Positions 35,301-47,300 of a stretch of 64,000 nucleotides of DNA are shown here, piece by piece. Numbering within the stretch: the stretch's first letter is position 1; each line of letters opens with the position of its first letter. The notes under the pieces are model-generated. The model was given only the letters and a program-made list of their open reading frames with translations. It did not search any database and was not told where the DNA came from. Made by a program: the position numbers and the translations under genes. The stretch is taken from assembly GCF_037038585.1 (NCBI RefSeq), contig NC_092522.1:123982661-124046660 (forward strand). The letters are read 5' to 3'. This stretch comes from Patagioenas fasciata. Lineage: Eukaryota > Chordata > Aves > Columbiformes > Columbidae.

Positions 35301-38300
35301 AATGAGGTAAAATATAAACTGGATTAGTTTGGTAAACAGCGACGCAGCATCCTTTTAGTCTGGATCTTGTCTGCTGTTTTCCACTTCTTGGTGACTTGAA
35401 ACTTGTCCTGTTAAAGTGGGAAAATCCAGTGTATTTGTAAGTGCTTTGTAATTCGTGTTGGTTTGGATATGTTGTATTAATTTGTTTAATACTAGCGGCA
35501 TGTGGGAGTTGTGTGCGATTAAAAGCGGCCCCATCCTTTAGAGCTTTTAATATAACAGATACAAATTACCAAATGAATCCAGAATACAAAAGATACTTGA
35601 AAACCTTATCTTAGAGTATTATTAATACGTGTACATCAACTAATAATATAAAAAGTAAGTTTCTTAGGGATTTCAATTGAAATGATATGTTTAGCTTAAA
35701 GAATACTTGAAGTTTAGACTGAGTTCTAGAGGACACTCCTTGGGGTACTGTTGTGGAAGTGAAGAGAAACTAAAACGAAAGGGACTGAAAAAGCAGCACT
35801 TTGAAAAACAGTTTGTGATTTTTGCAATATTCTTTGTGGCTCACGACAGAGACTCTTTATCCATCCTGTTGTAATGCACTAGGAATTTCAAAAAGTGTCT
35901 CATTCTTTTTATACCATCTTACCGTCTCAGGGTGAAAATGTGCTTTGTTGTTAAAATTGGATGGACTCTTTGGTTGTGAGACTGAAGACTTTGGGGTCAA
36001 TTAGGATTTGAAGACTTCATCCATTTCAATGCTACCAGTTGTCTTTCGTTCTTTTTCACTGTGTCCATTAAAAGCAAGTAGTTTACAAAATGCATCTCCT
36101 TGTGTTTTCTTAGCCAACGTCCATGAGGGCCATTCGGGCTAGATACGACCCTTATCTCCAGACGAGACACAGAGTGGAACAGGTAAATTTTTACAGTGAT
36201 TGTGATGAAAATAATGAGAATACTTTTAATTGCCTGAACTGCTGGGCTGGATTGGTTGTGATCAGCAGCACTAAGCTCAGTCTCTAGTGATAGAACCCAG
36301 CTGTCAGGTTTGGGGCTGATAATCTTAAGCTCTCTGATAATGACCTGGATGTTGGGACAGGGCACACTGTCAGTGAGTTTGTAGGTGACACAGAATTGGT
36401 GGATGATAGACCAGAGGATCGTGCTGCTGTTCAGACAGACCTGAAGGTTCTTCACCCAGAGGTGCTGGACACTGGGACAGGCTCCCCAGGGAGGTGTCAC
36501 GGCCCCAACCTGACAGTGTTCAACGAGAGACTGGACAACGTCCTCAGACACACCGGGTGAACTGTAGTGAGGTGGAGTGTGAACTGGCTGAAGGAAAAGA
36601 AGCCAGAGAGTCGTGGTCAATGGGGCAGAGTCCAGTTGGAGGCCTGGATCTAGTGGAGTGCTCAAGGGTCAGTGCTGGGGCCGGTATTATTCAATATATT
36701 CATCAATTATTTGGACGAGGGAATAGAGTGACTGTCAGCAAGTTTACTGGTGACACCAAGCTGAGAGGAGTGGCTGACACTGGAAGCTGTGCTGCCATCC
36801 AGAGACCTGGACAGGCAGTCAGGCATTGGAACAGGCTGCCCAGGGCAGTGATGGAGTCGCCATCCCTAGAGGGGTTGGACAGACGGAGATGAGGTTCTCA
36901 GGGACATGGAGCAGTGCCAGGGTTGGACTTTTCCAACCAAAATGATTCTATGATTCTAAGCCTAGCAGAGGACCACTAAGATGATGAAAAGACTGGAGCA
37001 TCTGAAGAGATGCTGAGAAAGCCAAGACTCTTTAGGCTGGGGAAGAGAAGGCTTGGGGGCATCTCACCACATGTATAAATACCTGGTGGAGGGCTGCAAA
37101 GAGCCAGGCTCTTCACAGTGGTGGCCACTGACAGGACACGATGCAATGGGCAGAAATTTAAACATGAGAAATTCTAGTGGAACAGTTTTAAATTGTGAGG
37201 GTGACTGAGCACTGGGCCAGGTTGCCCAGAGAGGTGGTGCAGTCTCCATCCTTTGAGATGCTCAAAGCCTGTTTGGACACAGGGTGGTGGTTTTAAACTA
37301 AAGCAGAGGAGATTCAGGCCAGACATGATGCAGAAATTGTTTGTGCTGAGGGTGGTGAGAGCCTGGCCCAGGTTGGGCAGAGAGGTGGTGGCTGAACCAT
37401 CCCTGGAGACATCCCAGGCCAGGCTGGACGGGGCTCTGAGCAACCTGAGCTGGTGAAGATGTCCCTGCTCATGGCAGGGGGGACACTGGGGGAGCTTTGA
37501 AGGTCCCTTCAACCCAAACCATCCTGTGATTCTGTGACACAGGACTGAACAAACTGATGTTGCTGATGCTCCTTTGAGCGTCAAAATTTTGCTGAACTTC
37601 TGTGGCTGTTGCTACTTCTTGGCGTTAACTTACATGGAGAATTTAGTACTCAAGGAGTGGTTTTCCCACCAAGATGATTTTTTGGGGTCTTCACTGGAGA
37701 GTTGGAAGATCTGAAGAGTTTCTCAATCCTGTTCTGCTTTGACTGGTTTCTTGTTTATCTCCAAATCCACTGGAAAATTCTCCCTGGATTCCATGTAGTC
37801 CTTTTCTCCCACAAGTTTGTAGGGAAACTTAGTTCTATGTGCATGGAAGCAGATGCGAGGAAGCTTTTCCTACTGGCCTTAGGTAACTTCAAGCTGGAAC
37901 GAGTGTGACTCCATCCGCAAAGTGCCAGGCTCAAATAATTCTCCTTCCTCATGAAAACCTGTTATGCTGGGCTCAATATCTCTATCGTGTTCTCACAGTG
38001 GAAAAATAACTTTTGAGATTTTTTGGGGGGGTGATTACAAGCAATGTGTACAAAAGGATTAACGGTTTCTCATTCATAATGACAACTGAAAAAAGAAATT
38101 CGGTGTAAGAATGTCAGAATTTTCAGAGAAGTCTTTTAGATAAGTCCCCGATTGGTAATTTTTCCCTGGTACCTTTAATTTTACAGCTGAAGCAGTTGGG
38201 CCACAGTGTGGATAAAGTCGAGTTTATTGTGATGGGTGGAACGTTCATGGCCCTGCCTGAAGACTACAGAGATTATTTCATCAGAAACCTTCACGATGCC

Positions 38301-41300
38301 TTATCAGGCCACACTTCCAATAATGTAGCAGAGGCCGTCAGGTAAGCGTCTCGGTTTTCCTCATTTAAAAGTGTTCTTTAATTGGTGTAAAGCCAGAAAA
38401 CACTGAAGACAACATTTTTTGTTGACGGCAACGTTTATCCAAATATGTATTTCGGCACGGATCTGTGTTTTGTTTATTTTCTCATGGAAGAAATGCTGAG
38501 CCGCTTCTGATTTCTTGACGTTCCGCCCGGACTTGTGCCTTTTATGCCTTGTCACCTTGATTCGGGGTTGTGACGAACGGCGTCGCCGTGGGATTGATTT
38601 CCTTTGGCTGGGAAGGGGAGCTGAGCGTGGCTTGGAGCGAGGCCACACGTCAGCTCCGGCCGGGATGAGTCACCCGCACAGCGTCAGCGCTCCCGGCCCC
38701 TCGCACACTCCAACGCAGCCGCCCTCGCGGCGTTTCGGTGCGACAGGGAGACGCTCCTCTTATTTTACAGTCGATAAACTGAAAATCAGAGGCTGTTTTA
38801 GCCACGTGTGCTTTAGATTGTGAAATCCGTAACTTTCCAATGCGTTTTGCGCTAGAAAACTGAGTAGAATGAGAAAGATTTGACATCTTGGAGCTGTTCA
38901 AACGAGGTGAGCGTCCCTGCTGGCAGCTTTAGTTTGTTACCTTGTGGTTCAGTGCAGTGGATTTGCCTTAATACCATTCTCAGCCACTACAGAAAGCAGT
39001 TTTAAAACTGAGCAGGACATGTCTTTGTATTTTAAGGTTGTCATTTCATTTGGTTTTCCTCTGGAGGGCAGCAAACACTTCTGCTGCTTTCCTTTGGGTT
39101 CTGTCTCTTGTCGTTCCAAAGACCACACAAAAAGTGCTATGCTGCTCTTTCCAAGCGAATTTTATCAAGGTAAAATCAGAGGCAAAATGGGAAAAGAGTT
39201 GTTTTTCCTTTTGCTCTCGTGCCCTGGTTGTGAACACAGAAAGACACAGCTCATGATGGAAGAACGGTGGAGTTTACAGCTTGTCTATTCAAATCAGCGC
39301 TGTGGTTATACGTACGTCAGGTGCTTCAGGACGTGCTTATTTCATATTCTTGCTGCTGCAGGTGTCTGGCTTATCTTATTGGACCTAAAACTGCTTTTCG
39401 AGCAGCCTCTCCTTTGCTCTGCAGATTATTGGGAAACTATTTATGACACAGATGATGTGGCCAAGTAATTTTAATTGCATGCAAAAATGAAGTGACTCTG
39501 AAGTTGGCACAGTGCCTTGCGAGCATGCAGATTGAGCCATGTCAGAAAACCTGCACTAACGATGTGTATTTTTTCCAGCAGATAAATAAAGGTTTATATT
39601 TTTAACATAAAGTGCATAGTAAATGGAGGTACATGGGAGTTATTCCAGTTGCACTTCCGAAATATTCTAGAGGCGAGAAAACTGGGCTCGATATGCATCA
39701 GATCTTTTACTTTTTGTGCTTCTTGCGTTGAGCTATTGTCCCCTGTCACTGCAGTGCTGTTTTGAGATGGCCAATGGCACTCAAAATAGACATTCAAGGT
39801 TGAATTTATGTCTCTTTGGAGGTGAGGATTCAGCCCTCCTCCCTCACTGCGTCCATCCACAGAGGCCACGCTATATGGGGAATACTGACAGTTACACTGT
39901 GGGTCTCTCTCACTCCTTACTTTGAATGGGATTATGGTAGCTTTAGAATTTTTACTAAAATTTTGGGCAAATCATTACTTTAGATTTTGTTCAACGATTC
40001 CCTAATGGGGAAAAAGACTTTCAACCAGGTTACTGTTCTAAAAAATCTGACCGTGACCTTTGGTTAAGCCAGTGGAGCATCCATCTGTGTAGGCTACAGG
40101 TTGGGGTATTTTTCCGTCTTTGTCAGTCATTTCTCTACTTTGTCCTAAACCTGAGCTCTGCTTCTGTGCCCGATGCTGTCTTTGCAGCGACAGTGATGCT
40201 GAATCGTGCAGCACTCAAGGGCTCATCCATCTGGCATCCTCCTCTTGACGTAATTGGGAATTTTCTTCACCTAATGCTTTGTCTCGATCAGCCCGCTGCA
40301 GCTTCTGGGCCCAGTTAATCTGATAAAAAGGATGTGACTCTGGGTGGTTTGAACCATCACTTTCCATGGAGGTGTGGACTGTTCCTCACCATGAACTGCG
40401 ATTCCGACTGAAGAAAGAAGTCTTCAAACTGCCCTTGGATTCCAGCTGATATTCCCAGTTGCCTTCTGTTTTCCTTACAGATTTAAAGTCTTAAGCCTCA
40501 TGGTAAATCACAAAACTGCAAACCCAGCAGTGCCTACATGAGAGAAATGATGTGGGTCCAGGAGTGATCAATCTCGGGGATGTGGGGCAGTGCTGAATAA
40601 ATAAGGCTGAAATTGTGGTTTTAGAGCCAGTGGACAGAACAGGAACTTCATGGGATGGCTCAGAGCATCCAGACTTGGTTGCTGCTTTAAACTGAGTCCA
40701 GGTAAACTGGGCAGCTGACTTGGAGGATGCGAAGAGCTCCCTTTATATCTCAATTGATGAAACGGTGGGAGATCCTTTTTGCGTGCGTGGACCTGAAGTG
40801 AGTGAAGATTTTGGGTTTTATGGATGCATGAATAGAAGATGAGTCTAGAAGAGACCATATTTACATATTATGGTCTCGCCAACCAAATGTGTGATCTTTT
40901 TAAAAAGATAAACCGCCAGACTTCCAGAGCGACTCTGTTGCAAATGGAGGAAGGAAATTATTTCCCTGAGAAAGCGTTGCTGGTGTTTCTGTAGCACCTC
41001 CCTCTTGAGGTATTAAACACTTTTTAGACTATTCAGGCAGAAGTCTTTGCTTGGGGTGCTTTGGTGTGCTTGAGAAATAAGTTGGCCAAGGAATGAGTGA
41101 GGAATTGCAGAGCCAGAGGGGATCTTTGTTTTGCAGAGAGTGCGCAAGGAGATTGAGGAGTTTTAATTTCTAGCTGCCGAGAGCACCACGTAGGAGGGTT
41201 GTGCGCGCTTCTGGGTGCCTGCAAAGCAAGGTTGTGGACTTGGCGATAAGCTTCTCTTCTTTAGGAGGAGATTTGTAATTGCTGCTAAAGAATTGCTATG

Positions 41301-44300
41301 AGATTTTTCTTCTAGTACACTAGAGGAATGCGTCTTTCTCCAGGAGTTGTTCCCATCAAGCCAAAGCGTTGGCATGATTGCTGCCGCCTTTGCTCTTTGG
41401 TGAGGACAGTGAACCGAGAAGGTGTAAAATCCACATGTAAATGAGAATTGCTGCTCCCCATCATTTTGCTCGTCTCACCTGACCCATGAGTCACTGGAGG
41501 TGCTGGGTATATTTAACTGCCACCGTGACTCACCGCTTCGAAGAGATGCTCAGCCCGTGGAGCAGAGCCAGGAGCTGACTTTTAATTAGCGAATGAGGCC
41601 AAAGGAGAGCTCGCCCGTGTGGAGAAAGGTGGGTGTCGGAAAGGTCCCCCCAGGCTACGCGCCCGTGCGCCTCCTTGGACCGCGACACCGAGCCCGGCTG
41701 CTCTTCGTGTGTTTAAAAACGCACAGGAGTTATTTTTTAAATTCTATTTTAACAGCATCGCACGTTGCCTGATGTTCAGTCTGGTTGTAAATCACCTTAA
41801 TGGCAAAGTAAGAAGGAGATAAAATAGCTGGAACCTCATGTTTTGCGATTCAAGTATCTTGTGCATCTGAGATTTATGTGACAATATCCAGGTACACAGC
41901 AGACATAACAACTATTTCCATAATAGATCTGTAATCCGAGACTAGTTCGGCTTTACATCCGCTCATCAGTCGGTTCTCTCTTAAAAAGCTCGTTTTCCAT
42001 TTGTGTTGAAGCCCAGAACTCGCAGACGCGAGCGCTGTCGGCCGCGTTTGATTCCTGGTGGAGAAATTGCAGCTCCTAATACCGGCTGACACCACGGAAG
42101 CGCCTTTTTCTTCGAGCTTGTCATCGATTGCTTCTGCCAAGCGTCCCTTTGTGTTTTAGCTTTGTCCTCTGCTGGGCTGGCGAGCAGGCGGCGACGTTTC
42201 CCGCTGCCTTAGCGTTTTCATCGCGCAGGAGGAAGTTTCCTTTCGATATCCCAAAAGCCGTATTGATCTCTTGGCAGGCGGTAAGCACATAGATCCAGCT
42301 ACTTTAGAGCCTTCGCTAAAGGATAAAACACAGGTTTTAAATAAGCGCTGCTTAGGGCTGGATTGTTGTTTGTCCAGTTTAAGACCTTTTAGTGGGGACA
42401 AAGACGTTGGGGACAAGGACATTGGGAACAGGGATGTTGGGGACAAGGATGTTGGGGACAGGGATTGCCCCATCCTATGGGGACAAGGACTTTGGGGACA
42501 CAGATGTGATGGCCCTAAGGGACATTGGGGACAAGGACGTTGGGGACAAGGACATTGGGGACAGGGATGTCACCACCCCAAGGGACAAGGACGTTGGGGA
42601 CAAGGACATTGGGGACAGGGATGTCACCACCCCAAGGGACAAGGACGTTGGGGACAAGGACATTGGGGACAGGGATGTCACCACCCCAAGGGACAAGGAC
42701 ACTGGGGACAAGAGCAATGGGAACAGGGATGTCACCACCCCAAGGGACAAGGACGTTGGGGACAAGGACGTTGGGGACAGGGATGTCACCACCCCAAGGG
42801 ACAAGGACACTGGGGACAAGGGCAATGGGAACAGGGATGTCACCACCCCAAGGGACAAGGACGTTGGGGACAAGGACATTGGGGACAGGGATGTCACCAC
42901 CCCAAGGGACAAGGACACTGGGGACAAGGGCAATGGGAACAGGGATGTCCCATCTTATGGAGACAAGGACTTTGGGGACAAGGATGTCCCAGCTCTAAAG
43001 GACATTGGGGACAAGACTGTTGGGGACACAGATGTCCCAGGTGTGAGGGACATTGGGGACAGAGATGTCACCACCCCAAGGGACAAGGATGTTGGGGACA
43101 AGGACATTGGGGACAAGGATGTTGGGGACAGGGATGTCCCATCTTATGGGGACAAGGACTTTGGGGACACAGATGTGTCCAGTTTAAGACCTGAGGAAGG
43201 AAAAAACCCCTGAGCGCTGGCGATTTCAGCAGCAGTTGGTTTTAAACATGGAGCTCCTGACACATTTTAAAACCCAACTGGAAATGGCTCTTCTTGAACA
43301 CACCAGGTCAGAGCAACCCATGAAAAATGTGGTTTGTGTGCTTATCAGCGGAAGTGTTTTCTGGAAAGGTCGTTATCTTCTCTTTCTTAAATTAGGTCTC
43401 ACGTATCACTAGTGTTTCTAATATAGAACTACAGTGATCGTGCAGGTTGACAACTAAGCAACTCTGAATATTGCTTTTCAGTAGTGAGCAGTAAACCTCC
43501 TTTCAAAAGGTCGCTTTTTATTGTCGAAGTTGAAGTCTGTTTTACATTTCCCACATAATTCTTTAGGAATTTCGCTGGAAAACGCAGGTTTCTGTGGATA
43601 AGTCTGGTTGCTATAATTTTCCCGAGCTTGAGCCCAGCTGCTTGGCTTAGGGCACAGACCTGCGATGAAGTGACGTGGGATAACAAGTGGGGACATTATG
43701 CCTGTGCGGTCACAGCTGGCTTGATGTATGTATTTAGCTGACCCCACTCGTGAGATATTCTACTGTAAATCTAAAGGAAAGATTTGATCTTTCCCTTGTG
43801 GTTAATATAGCCAAAGAAGGCACTCTCCAACAACTCAGCTGGCTCGATTGACATACAGTTGCTCGTTACGCTAATGTATCTTAATTGTGCTTTCTGAGTG
43901 CTAATTGTGACTCTCGCAAAAATAACCGAGAGCTTTGACTCACCAGCTCCAGTGATTCATGCTGGGGCGATTTAAGAGGTTACTGTTCTCCTTTTATCTA
44001 CCTCAACCCTCTGCTTGAGGTGACCGCTACCAAAACAGGCGCCTAAATGTAGTCGGTCGCCCTTCAGCTGCCGAGTTCACCCCGCGGCAAGTGACCGTCA
44101 CCTGGAAGGGATCGTGATTTAAGAAGAGACGCCGCTTCTCTTTCTGCGGGAAGCCTGGCCTTGTTAAATCGCTCCGTTACAAATTGCCGGGATTTGATAG
44201 TCAGATCTCACCTCCCGACTTGCCGTAATGAGTAGGTGCTGTGACAGGTACTCGTGGAGCTCCGGCACAAACCGCTGTAATTGCTGCCTTGAGCTGCTGT

Positions 44301-47300
44301 TCCAGCGGTAATTTGGGCAAACCGGGGTGTGCGGGGACTTTGCTGGTTCTGTGTCCCCTCCTGCGGCTCTGGCAGGGAAGAACTGAACAGCGGGCGGCAG
44401 AAACATTGCAAATTGCTCCGGCTGGATCCATCAGAGCTTTTCTGTCAAATCCCTCAGGACATCTGACCAGGCAGTGATTTTTCTGTGCCAGGCAGGAGAT
44501 CACTGGCTATTGTTTTAGTGCCAGATCATTTGCAACAGATTCTGCCTAAATTTTGGAGACGAGCTCCTAATGTTCTAGAGAAGCAAAGCTTTTCTTTGTT
44601 TCCAGCTTTGGATGAGACTCTTCCATGGTGCAGGAGGCTTGTTTGCCATTAAAATGGTTTTGCTTCTGGGTGTTTACCCCTAAATACCCTCAGTATGGAT
44701 AACGACTTTCCATGTTGCAGAATTTAAGGAAATTTACCCCAAAGCTGGCTGGCTTTTCTTTCTGTTACTTTTACCTTGCTTATTTTCTCCAGCAAGCCCA
44801 ACTTTTAGCTGCTGAAATATGTGTTATTTGGAAGAAATGTAAGTGAAAGTCATTTTATTAGATCCTAATCTTGTTATGTGTAGTTGCTCAATTTTTTCCC
44901 TCCTGCAGCTATGGGAAGTGATTGCTTATCCAGTTATCTGTCCTGTTCAGTATTTCCGCAGCATTTTCTTCTCTATTTGAAATATTCAGGTTTGTGATGA
45001 CTCAGGAAGGTGACGGTGAGGAAGCCGTACCCACGTGTTTCTTTCCATGTGCAACAACACATCTGATATTACGTGATTTTAGGTATTTTAAGGTGAATGC
45101 TGGAACCAAATGCGTCTTTTTCGAAGGTTTACGAGGTGATAGTGTGTTTATTCATACCAGAAATTTGTGCTACACCACATTTAGCAATACCTGTAAATGC
45201 TGTTGATCCGTATTGTATCCTGTGCTGGTGGGAAGGAGAACGGCCTTAGCGGTCGTGACATTGTCAAAGCTAAATAATGAATTTCAGTGCCTTTTTTTTG
45301 TACGTTTTCAGCAAATTACTGCTGAACACCTGCCAAAGGGAATACTTGTCGCATTTTTGCTGCTTCGCTGCTGTGCGTGTGTTATTTGGCAAGTGTAACA
45401 AGTTCTCCGGTGACCTGCACTAAAATGTTAATGGTAGGATGGGATCTGAGTGGTCAACTGGGACCAGTAACTGGAGCTGGAGTTTTATTCACGGCTTGGT
45501 CACCTGTATGAATATGAACCTGCCCTGCCGATTATTCGGCTCTAGTTCAAGTGGTGCTCATGATCCAAAGGTGTTGTCACGAGATGGTGTGAGATGCGCT
45601 AAATAAGCTTTCTGGGTTAATTTCCTCCCTGACACAAGTATTACACTGAGCTTTACAGACGTACTGTTGTATTCTGATTTCCAAGTGGGCGGAAGATCAC
45701 ACATTACTGAGTTCTGTGAGGATGCAAACGACCCTAGACTGATGCTCCCGTGCCCTGGAGAGCCAACATGGGACCTGCGCTACCTTTTTTCCCCCCTTCT
45801 TCCAGCAGAGATTGCTTTCCAGCCCAAATTAAAATGGGCTGGTAGAAGAGTGAGATGCGCTTTATAGTTCCCTCAGCTGTGCTGTGCTTGCCTCATTGAT
45901 ATTGTAAACCGAGACCCGCTGCCTTTCAACAGCGCTAAATTAATTTGAAAGAAAAGTAATTTTCTAGTGACATGGTGGGTGCAGTAGGCATGCAAAAAAA
46001 AGAAGAGCCAGGTTGAATTTTCACGCTTTTATGGATGGATGTGGTTTTTCTGTGACTGATTCGCCAGTGCTGTGCTGGGCAGAGAATGTTCGCTCTCCCT
46101 GCAATGTTTTGCAGCTCCTAATGTGCTCTGGGTCGTGGTGACTCCTCATGGCCCATCAGTTTGCAAAGCCAAGCTCTTGAAAGCTGGGACTGGCAGAGCT
46201 GGGGGCGTTCGTGCCGCTTTAATTTGGTCACCCCCTGTCTGGGCCTTGGATTATACGGTTACGTATTTTATTTCTCTTTCTGCAAGAACTTGAACTGGTT
46301 TGTGTCCAAAGATAGATCACGCGTTGCTCTGAAAACTCTAAAATTAATGAGAAGGGCCTTTGTTCCTTTGATATTTACTGAACAAGAGTCACCTTTTTGG
46401 AGATGTGGTTCAATGTGTGGGTTAAGGCAGCTGAGTTCGGGTGTTTCCCTGTGAACCGGGCGCCTCAGGCCAGCGGAGATGTGGTCACTGGAGCCCAGAG
46501 AGGGATCCGGCTTGTGGGATCGTAGAATGATCACAGTTGGAAGAGACCCTCAGAATCATTGAGTTCGACCATAACCCAATTCTAGCACTAAACCATGTCC
46601 CTGAGAACCTCATCTAAACACCTTTTCAACCCCTCCAGGGATGGCGACTCCAGCACTGCCCTGTGCAGCCTGTTCCAATGCCCCACAGCCCTTTGGGGAA
46701 GAAATTGTTCCCCACATCCAACCTCAACCTTCCCTGGTGCAACTTCAGGCTGATTCCTCTGCTCCTATCACTTGCTACATGGGAGAATAGACCAACACCC
46801 TCATGCTGAAGCAGGAACCGGTGCTGGGGTTGGCTCTTGACCAGGCACAGGAGACGAGAACATCAGCTCAACGTAGGTGTTTGTATCCAGGAGCTGCGCT
46901 GAGAGTCTTGGCTCCAATTCAGGCTCGAGCCAGAAGTATTTTCTTCTTCATCTCTGACTTCCAAGTAACAAGAGATAGGACGAGAACGACCTCAAGTTGC
47001 CCAGGGGAGGTTGAGGTTGGATGTGGGGAACAATTTCTTCCCCAAAGGGCTGTGGGGCATTGGAACAGGCTGCCCAGGGCAGTGCTGGAGTCACCATCCC
47101 TGGAGGGTTGGACAGACGGACACAAGGTTCTCAGGACATGGGGCAGTGCCTGGGGTGGGGTAACAGTTGGACTCGATCATCTTGAGGGTCTCTTCCAACC
47201 AAAATGATTCTGTGATTTCCGACTCCTTGAGGTCGTACTGGTTTTTGCTGCATTGTCACTTTTTCCAAGATACTCCTATTTCTTCCAGTGTTGGTTCTTG

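Larger units (their letters stand above)
36183..38186. other. ELP3 intron 6, mostly CR1 mosaic
   Basis: The stretch from 36355 to about 37590 is made of several abutting CR1 pieces, described separately. The stretch 37591-38186 is unique. Confidence 0.85.

Noticed and set aside
38944-39468. 174-codon plus-strand frame in ELP3 intron 7
   Set aside because: No recognised domain, ordinary intronic composition; length is within chance for a window this size.
42271-43213. Open frames of 307, 273 and 157 codons (plus) and 152 codons (minus) in the minisatellite
   Set aside because: They exist because the unit length is a multiple of three. Composition is purely repetitive and all plus frames are open at once.
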